Assembly: GCA_030052745.1 (NCBI GenBank)
Contig: JANBVO010000034.1
Location: forward strand, 248,001 to 312,000
Source of the DNA: Pleurostoma richardsiae
Lineage: Eukaryota > Ascomycota > Sordariomycetes > Calosphaeriales > Pleurostomataceae
Length of the DNA stretch: 64,000 nucleotides
Direction of reading: 5' to 3'
Shown here: piece after piece, positions 34,001-44,795 of the stretch
Position numbering within the stretch: position 1 is the first letter of the stretch
How the letters are laid out: every line of letters starts with the position of its first letter
Position numbers and translations under genes: made by a program
Notes under the pieces: model-generated
Told to the model about the DNA's origin: nothing
Databases searched by the model: none
The model's input: only the letters and a program-made list of their open reading frames with translations

Positions 34001-34230
34001 ATCAAGGAAGTCTCACTGGCATCTAGCAGTCCTGAACGCCCGAAACCTTCACCATCTTTGGGCGATTTTGCTTGTCCGATGGTGGGATAGGTAGACGCTC
34101 TCTCCGGTTTTCGAACGCCAGTGATCGTGGTACTTGCTACCTGCGCCTTTGAATGGTCATGCGACTCTATCATTCTCCAGGGATTCTCATTAGTTCTGCC
34201 ATCCTTGTCGGGTTGGTGAGGCTCCATCAT
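31009..34230 (-). CDS. C2H2-like zinc-finger protein, probable two-module gene
   Basis: Seven exons (34230-33902, 33844-33561, 33489-33363, 33286-32171, 32111-31837, 31768-31597, 31513-31009) give 935 aa. Module 1 (about residues 85-200) has IRFACPFEK, LSAHNSFVRCHNCWQLF and PEDRWYHLLELVFPLL. Module 2 has RFRCPYHAAHSH, ISRLKQHLSRVHSPSHRC and EEDKWWDLFQKII, and a helical C-terminus (KISIISRKLERKMEKI) follows. Both modules are interrupted at the same two codons as the plus-strand paralogue. I join the two halves because the second half has no ATG before its module for over 100 codons, while a 76-bp intron (33287-33362, weak GTCTGA donor, AAG acceptor) keeps the frame. If that intron is wrong, the left gene ends at 33266 and the second has an unknown start. 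Likely nuclear; function unknown. Confidence 0.6.
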
Positions 34231-35938
34231 AAGCGCCTACGGCACGCTCGCTTAAAATAAATTAGGAGCCTAGGATATCACTCGGAGACGGTGAGTTCCA
34301 ATTCAAGGCCGGAGGTCGCAATTCTGTTTGAGAAAGTTGATGCCCCGACGAACCACGTTGTCGGTGTCTATATGTGAAGTAGGTGACCTACCAAAGAGTT
34401 CCACACTATGCTGTGAGCCCTCACTTCCTCATATCAGGCTAGCAGACCCCCTCACCGAGATCCTTGTCAAGAGTGTGCTCGAGTCGCGGTCATGGGAACG
34501 CAGCCTTGTCTCTTGTCAAGACACTGATCTCGGTTGGGTATAATTACCTGAGGCCCCGGGCAATATTCCTATCATTTCCTGGTATGAATACTTCCGTCCC
34601 TTCACTCGCTATTTCATGCATGCAAGCCACAACAAAAATGCTTTTTTCTACCCGCTCGTTATGCACAAAACCTCAGCCGAGCTATGTGATGGTTGCGAGA
34701 CACGCATGAGAGGCATTTACCTAATTGGCCAGCACCATGGTGCGAGATCTTGCTGCACAATTGTGTTGACATGTGTAGACTAGTCCTTTTCAATAGACTG
34801 ATGTGCCTGGCACTTGAAATAGGAGGGCCACAATTGTTCAAGAAGGGTGTCATCAAGCAAGCGCCTGACGTCCCGGGTGCGATCCTGCAGGCCTAGTCCC
34901 CTGTTTGTGCATTGGGGAAGACGTTGCATGTAGGAAGTATTTGCAGTTATCCGCAAACGATACTGCGGATTACATGGGTGGGGAGGAACAAGTGTGTAGA
35001 CTTGCATTCGCACAACGCACAATTGCTTGAATACACCACGCAAGTGAGATGGCAAGGGCTTTCGAGTCGCCAACCATTTCACTCTGTCAACAATGCAGCG
35101 CACAAATGTATATAAGTCGCAGAGCCTCATCCGAGAGTCGCAATTGTTCTGAAATTGTCTGCTGCTGAATGACTATGTCATCCTACATAAATTGGCCCGC
35201 GAAGTTGGGCTGGACAGTGTGGTAGAATGGCTAGACAGCACCAATATAACCAAGAACCAGCGCATGTCAACACCAGAACTGGGAACGAGAACTCCACGTT
35301 CCCTAGAAACTTCCTGTGTGTCTTTTCTCCCGTTTATTGATACATGTGCACAATTCGACATGCCTCCCACAAGATCTCGGGGAACCGGTCCAACACCGGT
35401 AAGCAGCCAAAATAAGCAAAAGACTAGCAAGACCAACCAGTGCGTCAAGGCAACTCAAGGACGGGCAGTCGAAGGTCATGTTCTAACACATCTAGCTCCA
35501 GTACAAAGGGTGTCAGCATCGACGTCTCAAGCGTCACCTGCGAGATCGATTTAGATCAGGGGAATAAGGATGAAGTCCACATAAGCCAAGACAGCTACAA
35601 GCCTGTCGCGCATGACATCAACGCGGATCTTGCTTACGTTGGCAGCCATCTTGGCTAAGGTGGCTCTAAGTCGCCGGAGAAGGGGTATATTTCGTATTCA
35701 ATGTACACCAGCTTCGCAGACTGGTGGGCGACTGGATTTTGGCGTGACGCCTTGTAGATGTGGCCCTCTGCCAACGCGCTATTGTATAAACTAGACAAAT
35801 ATATTCCAGGAAGAAACCCTACGCTTTCGGCAGTATGTCTCTTGAGGTTCCTTATGTTGGCCAACCCTGCTTACCACTTCTTCTTTCCCAACCCTGGCCG
35901 CAATAGGACCTGTCAGCCACTACCCGCCACTCTCTCTA
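34231..35938. other. Gene-poor region of about 1.7 kb
   Basis: No convincing gene. An ATG at 35360 opens a basic frame (MPPTRSRGTGPTP) followed by a GTAAGC donor-like site, and a Ser-rich open stretch ends near 35658. I could not join them with consistent splice phases, so I do not call a gene. The left part is the promoter side of the two-module C2H2-like gene. Confidence 0.35.
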
Positions 35939-37030
35939 TCAATCATCAATGATAAAGGCCGGTGCTTCGCCTCCATATTTCTCCTTCCCCCAGTTTTCCA
36001 GTCCCTGCTGCAGGCTCTCGTAGAACGCCCGGTCATACTGCCTCCCGCTCTCCGGCCCCATCCTACCGGCGCGCCACGTGAGCCATTCCTCCGCCAGCGG
36101 GCCTTCCGGTGCCCTCAGAATCCCGACCGCCACGTCGACAACCTCCCGGTGGTCGGCGGGCCGCCGGTCGTCACAGGAGAAGATGACCGTAGCGCCGCAG
36201 GTCCCGCAGAAGCCACGGCGAACGCCTGGCGAAGAGTCAAACGCCTTCATGGTGCCGTAGGGCACGAGGCCAACCGGCATGGGCGGCTGTACGTGCGCGC
36301 GGGGCACGAAGGTCCAAGCAAGAGTATGCGTGCCGTCTACGAGGCGGCAGTCATCGCAGAGGTCGAGGCAGGCGACCCACTTGCTCGGCTCGATGCGCGA
36401 AACGAACTTGGACATGAACGGATCGTCGCGGATGCCAGGAACGCTGTCCGGGCGGGGGATCGTGAAGGAGACGCCCCCGCAATGGCACTGCGCGCGGAGG
36501 ATCTCGTTCCCGGCGGCGTCGTGCTCCTGCGGCGGTGCAGGCTCCTTCACAACGGGCCACTGCTTCGAGCCGGGCGGGGGGTTCCAGATCTTCATTTCGC
36601 GGTCGCCCACCTTGGCCAGCCAGCTATAGAGGCCGCTCGGGGCGCTCTCGGTGAAGCAGTGGGTCGTGATCTGGAAGAGGTCCTCTCCATGGTCTTCAAA
36701 GATGCTTGTAGCCACGACCCATTGGCCCTTGTCTTCGCCCTCAAGCCCGACGTCGCCGATGTGGCAGCCGCAGGTAGAGCAGAAGAGCCGCTCGCTGGCG
36801 GCGCTTGCATGTTTGTAGCCGGTCAGGTTGGACTGGGTGGAAGGGGCGATGAACTCGGGCTTCACATCGCGGGGGAGGTCGGCATGGAAGACGTTTAGCG
36901 TGCCGTGGGTATAGCGGCAGATGGAGCAGTGACAGAGTCGGACTGGAAGGGGGAGGGAAGACTCGGGAAGGGTCACGCTGTAATGCACCGCCTTGCAGTA
37001 GCAGTGTGCCGTGAGCGTCTTGGTGGCCAT
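35939..37030 (-). CDS. Protein with two tandem GFA (CENP-V/GFA) zinc domains
   Basis: A single exon of 363 aa. Domain 1 (about 5-135) has CYCKAVHY, LCHCSICRYTHG and LFCSTCGCH. Domain 2 (about 185-330) has CHCGGVSF, LDLCDDCRL and GFCGTCGATV. Each carries the CxC, CxxC and CxxC cysteine sets that hold zinc in the glutathione-dependent formaldehyde-activating (GFA) / CENP-V family. Fungal members with one or two such domains are common but mostly uncharacterised. Binding of glutathione adducts or small thiol-reactive compounds in the cytosol is an inference from the family. The protein lacks a signal peptide and membrane segments. A TATA-like element lies about 110 bp upstream. The neighbours (MFS exporter, NmrA-like protein) do not fix a pathway. 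Confidence 0.88.
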   Translation of the reverse strand: MATKTLTAHCYCKAVHYSVTLPESSLPLPVRLCHCSICRYTHGTLNVFHADLPRDVKPEFIAPSTQSNLTGYKHASAASERLFCSTCGCHIGDVGLEGEDKGQWVVATSIFEDHGEDLFQITTHCFTESAPSGLYSWLAKVGDREMKIWNPPPGSKQWPVVKEPAPPQEHDAAGNEILRAQCHCGGVSFTIPRPDSVPGIRDDPFMSKFVSRIEPSKWVACLDLCDDCRLVDGTHTLAWTFVPRAHVQPPMPVGLVPYGTMKAFDSSPGVRRGFCGTCGATVIFSCDDRRPADHREVVDVAVGILRAPEGPLAEEWLTWRAGRMGPESGRQYDRAFYESLQQGLENWGKEKYGGEAPAFIIDD

Positions 37031-37958
37031 GCCGCGTTTTCTGATGGACTTGGATGGCCAGGACGTGATTCAGCACAACTTGAGAAGGGAGAGGAAGAAG
37101 AATGTTCAAGGCGATATCTTGGCCGCCTCATCCTCCCCACCTTATATACAGCAGAAGAGGAGGAAGGACAAGCCATCGTGAGGGGTAACAAACAGTGTCA
37201 CAACCCTGCAAAAGCATCCCGCGACGGCGCTCATGCTGCAGAATTGCAAGGACAACCCCGCAACGCGGGGATCCAACGCGCTGTCAGCTGATCGTCCAAG
37301 GGGCAGCCCGCGCCCAAATGTCGTCTCCAGGGCGCGGACGGACAACGTCGCGATAAGCGTGGGCTGGCTGCCGATCTGTTGAGGGATACAGCAGCATCGA
37401 CCTTCCCGTCTGAGCCATTGAGGCTGGGCGGCGTTGCTCTAGCGTGCGTCGGGGGGAGACTGGCCCTCCTCTTAAGCTGTCAGATCTGCCGTGGGCGGGA
37501 CGAAATCATGCCGGTAGACCAAGGATGCCGTATCTGTATCAAACCAAGCAAACCTGCCGCTGCTCGCTACGGCTCGCGAGCCAGTCACCGCCTGCACACA
37601 CCTGCACATGCCTGCCTGCCTATCAATCTTCAATCTCCCCGTTGAGAGGGTTCGAGAAGACGTCCTCGAGCCTCCATGATAATAACATCAAGCAAGGAGG
37701 AAGACCAAATGCAGGTTGTAAGAATGGCATCACAAGGGAATATGTCTAGGGTAAGGGCCTATGCTCGCTATCGAATGCATGGCAGATCCGCTGCCTCCTC
37801 TCTGGCGTCGCCGTTTTACTCCAAAACTCCATGGTCAAATAAACATGCAGCGAATAGTGAAACCCACCTCCGCTCCACGGACGCGATTCTCCCGGGCACT
37901 ACCGTTCGAACATCGCTACTACGCGCTCTTACGATTCGTTTCGTCTTCTTTGAGCCCC
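37031..37958. other. Intergenic, no gene recognised
   Basis: Promoter of the GFA gene on the left and 3' flank of the MFS exporter on the right. Short open frames on both strands lack any motif. Confidence 0.35.
37142..37149 (-). promoter_or_regulatory. TATA box of the double-GFA gene
   Basis: On the minus strand this reads TGTATATAAG, ending 112 bp before the ATG at 37030, a usual position for a TATA element. Confidence 0.4.
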
Positions 37959-39887
37959 CTATTCCGATTTTCCCTCTGTCTCATCGTTGGCGCTGGATGA
38001 AACCTCGCCCGCTGCCTGTGACGCCCGCCGCTCGAGCTTCTTCTGCCTCGCCTCCTCTCTCTTGTGCTTCTTCCTTTCCTCCTTTTCCCTCAACTCCCTC
38101 CGCCACCGGACGCCGTACTTCATGATGAGCCACAGGGACGGCGAGAAGACGACGTACAGCAGCCCGATCAAGGTAAACGCCCAGCCAGGACCCATGGCGT
38201 TGATCATGGGCAGGATAACCGCCGTGGCAACCGCGCCGACCAGGCAGCGGGTCAGGTTGTTGGCCGCCGTCGCAGAGCCCGCCCTGCCGGGGTAGATGTC
38301 GACGATGAGCACGTTGGTCGTATTGTTGAAGCCGATCATGCCCACGCCCATGAGGAAGAGGAGCACGCACGGGACAGCGACGGGGGCGTTGTACTCGAGC
38401 GCCCAGCCCCAAGCGATGATGACTACCGCCGCCAGCGCCAGGAGCGGCAGGCCGACCTCGAGGCGACAGCGCTCCACGGGGAAGTTGGAGAGGTTCATCT
38501 GGCGGGTCTTGTCAACGGGGAGGCCTAGGCGCCGCGCATGCCGGCGGTAATTGCGGTTGATGCTCGGGCCGATGATGAAAGCTGCGACAACGGACCCGCC
38601 TGCCATAGGGAGGTACATAAGTCCAACCTTGAGGTCGTCGAAGCCGTACAGCCGGGAAAACTGCGACGGCATCGTGGTGGCAATGGCGTAGAAGCCGGCG
38701 AACACGATGGCGCTGTAGGCTAGGAGGAGGCCGAGCTCCTTCTCGAAGAGGAGGATGAGGGCAGTGAAGGGGTTGCCGAACTGCACCTTGAGTTTCTTGC
38801 GGGAAGCCCGCGAGCTGCTCGTGTTGGTGCGCTGGAGGTCGAGCTCGTTGCCCGACTTCCTCGCCTTCCGGCGCCGACGTCTGTCTTTGAGCAGCTGCCA
38901 GAGCGTGCGATACGCCTTGTGTGGCCGGATGGAGCCGTCGCCGACGATGCGCCGGCACGTCTCCGGGAAGAACAGAAGCATCAGTACGAGGGTGATGCCG
39001 GCGATGATGGTTAGGAACCAGAAGATGGACCTGGAGCAAACATCAGGATGCGTGTCTCGGGTATATGTCGGTGACTTCTGCCTCCCGGCAAGCAGAGAAA
39101 CTTACCTCCAGCCCAGATACTGCGACAAGATACCTCCCAGGACGGGACCTAGCGACGGGGCGAGGACGATGGGCAGCACTGTGATTCCGATATACTGGCC
39201 CCTCTCGGCGCTGGTGACACAGTCCGCGACGACGGCCTGGCACAGCGCGACGGTGCTCGCCGAGCCCGCAGACTGGATCATGCGCACGACGAGCAGGCTG
39301 ACGTAGTTCTTGCTCAGGGCCAGGCCGATGTTGGCGGCGATGTACACCACAAAGCAGAAGACATAAGCGGGCCGGCGGCCGGCCGAGTCGGCAAAGCCGC
39401 CCACGAACATGGGGGTAACGCCCTGGAAGACCATGTATGTCGTGACCGTCAGGTTGATCTTGCTGAGTGAGACGTGCAGGTCGTCGGCGATGGCGTTGAG
39501 CGCCGGGAAGTAGATCTGCGCCGTAAGCGGCGAGAAGAAGGCGCTCAACGCCGCCCCCAGCACGATCAACCGCTTTTCCCAGAGCGAGAAGGTCGAGTAA
39601 CGCGGCGGCACGGCCTCCGACGCGGTGTCGCCGCTCCCGGCCGGCGCGGGAGACATGACCGGCTCTTCGGAGGCCGGTTCTACGGGCATCGGCGTGCTGG
39701 CCTCGCTGTCGACGCGGATGACGGCCGAAAGCTCCTCCTCCTCGTCGTCGTCCAGGGTGTCCGAATCCGTCTCGAGGTCTACCCTCTCCGGCTTTTCGTG
39801 TTCCTCGGCGTCCTTGGCGGCCACGGAATGGTCCATCGGGGCCGACTTGCGGTCTGATTTCCCGTCTACGGCGGACTGCGCCGACAT
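37959..39887 (-). CDS. MFS drug:H+ antiporter, QDR-like
   Basis: Exons 39887-39106 and 39030-37959 give 617 aa. The start is the first ATG (MSAQSAVDG). A cytosolic acidic N-terminus of about 100 residues (with DDDEEEEL) precedes twelve predicted helices. Family signatures are FFSPLTAQIYFPALNAIADD in TM1, NLTVTTYMVFQGVTPMFVGG, ADSAGRRPAYVFCF (motif A) and LPIVLAPSLGPVLGGI (motif C). The central loop contains a basic stretch (KDRRRRRKARK) and the C-terminal tail is strongly charged (KEERKKHKREE). The closest described group is the yeast Qdr/Dtr1 set, which exports drugs, polyamines or cell-wall precursors. The substrate here is unknown. A TATAAAAC element at about 39988-39995 on the minus strand is the likely core promoter. 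Confidence 0.9.
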
Positions 39888-40917
39888 GATTTGCCTTATC
39901 GTGAGCGCGCGCTCGAATCCCGAGCTTGGCAAATATCGATGACCATCAACACCGCCAATTCGAGCACCAGCGAAGGATGGTTTTCTGTTTTATAGCGGCC
40001 GCACAACGCCCGGCCGGGAATAAGGGCCATCATGTCCGCTGCAGGACTAGGCAGCACGAGCCCGGCCGGCAGCCAGAACGAGTTCGGTAATCGCTCCGAG
40101 TGAAGATTCGGCATGCGGCACGCTACAGTGGGCTGCGATGCGCATGATGGGGGTCTCGCCGCCTATCGTCAGCCGTTGTTTGGAGTCTCGGGGGGGCGCC
40201 ATCGGTGCCGACGTCGGCTCGGCGGCCGCTTCGCCGCCACCAGAGTGTGGGTGGGTGGGCGGATGGATGGACGATCTCATTAAACTAATGCTCCGTGACA
40301 CGCCCGGGTCTCTGTTCCGTGGGCTTTTTGCTGTCTATTTAACGTTGGTACAGTACTGACTGACTCTGACTGACTCACTGACTAGGGGTAGCTCTTGTTT
40401 TCCTCTACCGCCCTAGAACGTTGGAGCCTGGAGGGATTCGATCCTGAGATTAGCGACGGAATGTGCCGCCGCATTGGGCGCGAACAGGACGGCACATCGA
40501 CGCGTGTGGGCGCGTGACGGATTACTCGGTGCGGATGCGGAACGTTGGGACGATGCTGTTTCCGGTGCCGCAAGCTGAGCCGTCTTACATTCTCATCCAT
40601 GGCCCTCGGTTGCTAGAGAAATGGCACAACCGTGTTTACAGTCTTGGATGGACACCATGTCCCTGTCTCCGGTTCTCGCCCCTTCTTGGTTCCTTTGACG
40701 CGCGCATCAGTTTGGTGTCGGTCTCCTTATTTGCGGCTTGACCGCTCCAACTCTCGATGCTTCCAGGATCGAATTCCTCCCACAAAGAGATCCGGCAGTC
40801 GTGCGGTCTCTCGGTCCTCTTGACGCGCCTACATCATGACTGACTTCAGGGCGTAAACTCCGGATTTGCTGGGAGAGGAACGCCTGCAAAAATATTCCTT
40901 CATGGTCATTTTTTTAT
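39888..40917. other. Intergenic, no gene recognised
   Basis: Promoter of the QDR-like exporter and 3' flank of the NmrA-like gene. Near 40355-40383 there is an imperfect run of TGACTGACT units. No gene, tRNA or larger repeat supported. Confidence 0.35.
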
Positions 40918-41859
40918 CTATTTGGTGAGCTGCCCTCGAGCCCATTCTTCAACCGTCTCGCCTTTGCGCCCAAGCAGCCACTCCAGATGGTTGGAACTGC
41001 CCCAGAGCCCGCGGTCGTTGTAGTACAGCAGCATCCTCTCCAGCCCGTCTCGGACCTCTGGAGAGGCCTTGCCCTCCCCGCCGAAGAGCATGTCCAGGTA
41101 GAAGGCGACCGACTCCTCGAACCCCTTGTACCCGACCTCCACCTCCCGCCCCGCCTGGGCAACTGCCCGCTTCACGAAGTCGGTGTACGGAATCGGCGAT
41201 GGTGTTGAGACGAGCTGGTAAGTCGCATAGAAATGCCTCTCCTGCTCCTCGAGGACCACCTTTGCAGCCTCGGTCTGATCGCGGAGGGTGACGAACGACA
41301 TCTTGTTTTCCGGCTTCCAGCTGGCCTTGAACACGAGCGGGGCGCCAGGCCCTGGCGACTCCTGGCCGAGGATCGCCTTGAGGGGTAGCATGTCCATCCG
41401 GTGGGTCGGCTGCAGGATGGTGTATGGGAGGCCGCTCTCCATCAGGGCTTCCTCGATCGGTCTCTTGCAGTCGTGGTTGAGGAGCTTGTGAAGCTGCGTG
41501 CCGATGACAGAGGAGAAGACGAAGTGTTTGATGACGCCCGGCTGCCTCCTATTCTCCGCAGCCGCGGCGTCTACGACACGCAGCCCGACGTATGTCTCTC
41601 GGGAATGGAAACTGGGGCCCAGGTGGAAGATGACGTTGACGCCCTTGACGAGTTCCTGGACGGCCTTGACGTTGTCCAGGTCGGCTTCCACTATTTCGGC
41701 GTCGGGGTACTGGCTCCTCGGCTTGGCGGCGGACTTCTCGGAGTGCACGCCGAGACGGAGGTTCTTCCACTTGCCTGCAAGCTGGGAGAGCAGTGCCTGG
41801 CCCTGCGAGCTCCCGGCAACGGTCAAGAGGAGCTTGTCTGAAGAGTAGTTGGCAGGCAT
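40918..41859 (-). CDS. NmrA-like / atypical SDR NAD(P)-binding protein
   Basis: One exon of 313 aa, starting at MPANYSS. The N-terminal Rossmann strand reads LLLTVAGSSQGQALLSQL, a divergent GxxGxxG. It is followed by EIVEADLDN (acidic turn after the third strand), VNVIFHLGPSF, and HFVFSSVIGTQ with GLPYTILQPTHRMD, all typical of the NmrA/HSCARG branch of atypical short-chain dehydrogenases. The Tyr-x3-Lys catalytic pair of classical SDRs is absent, as expected for this branch. Relatives act as redox sensors binding NADP(H) or as reductases on aromatic or isoflavone-like substrates; which applies here is unknown. Probably cytosolic. A TATATAT element lies about 100 bp upstream (minus strand, near 41957-41966). 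Confidence 0.8.
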   Translation of the reverse strand: MPANYSSDKLLLTVAGSSQGQALLSQLAGKWKNLRLGVHSEKSAAKPRSQYPDAEIVEADLDNVKAVQELVKGVNVIFHLGPSFHSRETYVGLRVVDAAAAENRRQPGVIKHFVFSSVIGTQLHKLLNHDCKRPIEEALMESGLPYTILQPTHRMDMLPLKAILGQESPGPGAPLVFKASWKPENKMSFVTLRDQTEAAKVVLEEQERHFYATYQLVSTPSPIPYTDFVKRAVAQAGREVEVGYKGFEESVAFYLDMLFGGEGKASPEVRDGLERMLLYYNDRGLWGSSNHLEWLLGRKGETVEEWARGQLTK

Positions 41860-42558
41860 GATGCCGATGTCTGTGCGGGAGTATGTGCGGCGTCCTCTTA
41901 AGGCTCCTCGTCTGTTCAGCACTCCAGGACTAGACTTGTGGTCAAGTGAGCGCCGCTCATATATACGTCTTGCTCGTTTCGGTGTTGTCGGGAGCTCAAG
42001 GCGCGATGATCTGATGAGGCTTGACTTTACTATGATGTCGGGTTCGCCTCTACGGAATTAGCTTTACCTAAACTCCGACAGGCGACGGGCGTGTTGCAGC
42101 CCTTGATCAGGAGATTCGAGCTTTCAAGCTTCTGTGTAGTTGGACAGGCAGTTGGAATCTACGTGTAAGGTCTACTGTCGACAGATGCTCTTCTCTTCTC
42201 CGCATGTGATGTCAGTCTTGGACGAATAGGCCAATCACGGCGAGAGAGCCTCAAGATCTCCGGCCTTCACGGTGAGCTTGCCGAGACAGAGCCACCACCG
42301 GGCCTCGGTAATGCCTCAGTGCTCGAAGGTTGCAGGCACAGACAGCGTGAGCACCAGCATGCCTTCACTTGAATCCTGAGCCGATCTTATCATGCAAGAA
42401 AATGGTTTATCTCTGCGTGTTTTCACTCAGGAATGAACAGAAGTCGAATAACTGCGACACTGCCATCATCCGACTGACAATGCAAGCAGGTAGGTATATA
42501 CAGAATGTGCACCAGAGTATTTACATATAAACGCAGGACAGGCCCAACTACTGTGCCT
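41860..42558. other. Intergenic, no gene recognised
   Basis: Promoter of the NmrA-like gene and 3' flank of the beta-glucosidase gene. Nothing else supported. Confidence 0.35.
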
Positions 42559-44795
42559 TTAGGACACGGTTACCGTCCCCGTCAAGCGGATATCGCGGCT
42601 GCTGGCGCCGACACTCACGCCGAAGCTCCCCGCCGGCACGACCCAGTTCTGGCCCGCCACATTCCAGTAACTCAGGTCTTTTCTTCGCAAGTTGAAGGTC
42701 GCAGTGCCGCTAGCGCCCGCCTCGAGCGGAAGCTTGACAAAACTGCGGAGCTGCTTAGGCGGGCTCGAGGGTGCGCTTGAAGGAAGCGTGATGTACAGCT
42801 GCGCAACCTCGGCGCCGGAGACGGCGCCGGAATTTGTAACCCGGACGGTGACCGTGGCGACCGTCTCGTAGAGATCGGCGGGACCGCCGGGTGCGACCGC
42901 CCCCGTTGCAGGACCGGACTTCGCCGTAGTTGTGACGGCGATGTCGCTGTAGGTGAAGTTGGTGTATGCTAATTGGGTTTTTTATCAGCTCATTATGGAT
43001 CGTGCATCTGAAGCAGGGCAAGCATTCACTCACATAGGCCAAAGCCGAACTCGAACCGCGGTGCAATATTCGCCTTGTCAAAGTGGCGGTAGTCGATGAA
43101 GAGACCCTCGGAGAAGCTGTCGTCGCCACGCTGGATGCTGGTCCCGTAGTCGCTGGCGCTCTTGGCGATGGTGTATGGGAGCTTGCCGGACGGGTTTGTC
43201 AGGCCATAGAGGATATCCACCAAGGCGTTTCCGTTCTCTTGACTTGGAAGCCCTGCCCAGACAACCGCCTGGACGCCGGGCAGCGCCAGGATCGACTCCA
43301 ATATCACGGGGCCGACACTGTGCACTACCACAATGGTGTTCTTGTTGGCGCTCGCGACTGCCTGGACGAGCTGGTTGCCCGAGTGCCAAGGGTCCAGATT
43401 GTTACGGTCACCGGCGTTGCTCTCGACCGTGATGTAGCCCTCGCCTGCGTCGGAAGTGATAACTACTATGGCGGTATCGGCTCCTGAGACGGTCCCGGAG
43501 ACAGACCCGGTGCTATCGCTGCTGCTCAGACTGATCTGCGTGCCATCGCTCTGGGCTTTGGTTCTCAACGCATCATACGGAGCGACGAAATAGGGGTAAT
43601 TGGCAGTCCCCGAGCCCCAGCCCATGCCTAGAGCGCCAGTGTTGCAGCCTCGATCGGTGCAGGCGTTCATTCCCTGAGGATTCACTACCGCAGCAGAGCC
43701 GACCAGAGCGATCTTCGAGGGCTTCTTGAGCGGGAGAATGCCGCTATTCTTCAGCAGTACAATGCCGTCTCGAGCTACCGCCCTGATATTCTCTTTGTGA
43801 TTACCCTGAACACTTGCCTTGATGTTGATCGAGGGGTAGCCCGAGTCCTGTCCGAGGAGGTACCAGGCGGCCACAATGCGGCGAGCCATGTCATCCAGGC
43901 GCGTCTTAGAGATTTGGCCACTGTTTACCGCGCTTGTCAGCTGCGGCCCCCACAGGATGGTTCTGCCGTCGTAGTCACTGCCCGGCATCGTCATGTCCAT
44001 CCCGCTGTTCGCGGCTCCATTCGTCGTGTGCTGGGCGTTCCAGTCGCTCATGACGTACCCCTGGAAGCCAAGCTCCTTCTTCAAGAGACCATTCATGATG
44101 GCGTCGTTCTCGCAGGCCCAGGTTCCGTTGATCTTATTGTACGAGCACATGACAGATGCCACGTTCGCCTTGACGCTGTCGGCAAACGGCCATAGATAGA
44201 GCTCATGCATCGTCCTGTCGTCCACCCGCGAAGACATGGTCTCGCGGTTCAGCTCCTGCTCGTTCAGAATATAGTGCTTCGCGGTGGCTTGGATGCCGGC
44301 ACCCTGCATCCCCCGGATTGTCTCGGCCATCGCGATGCCGGTCAGGTAGGGGTCGGGCCCGAAACCTTCCCAGTTCCGGCCCCCTTGCGCGTTCTTTCCC
44401 AGCGGGCCGCCGACTGGACCTAGCAGGACGTGGACGCCGCAGCCTTTAGCCTCTTCAGCCATATACTGACCGCGTTGTCTGATCAGGTCGACGTCCCACG
44501 TGGCTGCGGCTTGGATACCGGGCGTAAACGCGTTGACGCCCGTGCCGTATCGGACACCCAGGGGTCCGTCCTGGAGACACAGTTGAGGGTACCCAATTGA
44601 CGCGATAGCGGGAGTATTACCAACACAGGGCCCTTTATTCCAGCCGACCCCGGAGACGATGTTGACTTTGTCTTGCTGCGAGAGCTTTGCAAGTGCTGCG
44701 TCGGCCTTAGAGTACGCTGTGGCCCAGTCTATTGTGGCTCCTCTGACGAGACCAGACAGACAGGCTGTAAGCAGAAGAGAGATCTGGGCATGCAT
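42559..44795 (-). CDS. Secreted GH3 beta-glucosidase (Cel3A/BGL1-like)
   Basis: Exons 44795-43034 and 42968-42559 (65-bp intron) give 723 aa. An in-frame ATG at 44852 exists, but MHAQISLLLTACLSGLVRG is the signal peptide, so I start at 44795. The GH3 (beta/alpha)8 domain has LQDGPLGVRY, KHYILNEQELNRE and the nucleophile in YVMSDWNAQH (about D251). The second domain carries the acid/base Glu in GEGYITVES (about E452) with AGDRNNLDPWHSGN. A fibronectin-III-like end domain (GLSYTNFTYS, AEVAQLYITLPSSAP, KDLSYWNVAGQ) closes the protein. The match to Trichoderma Cel3A (BGL1) is high along the whole length. It hydrolyses cellobiose and short cello-oligomers outside the cell. It is not clustered with other cellulases here. 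Confidence 0.95.

Noticed and set aside
35192-35658. Possible small two-exon gene (MPPTRSRG... plus a Ser-rich second part)
   Set aside because: A donor-like GTAAGC is present, but no acceptor joins the two frames with the correct phase, and the product has no recognisable feature.
36149-36898. 249-codon open frame on the plus strand
   Set aside because: It is the antisense shadow of the double-GFA gene, whose cysteine motifs fix the true strand; the shadow protein has no motif.
40430-40450. GGGATTCGATCC resembling a tRNA B-box
   Set aside because: There is no matching A-box, acceptor stem or cloverleaf around it. No tRNA could be built anywhere in the window.
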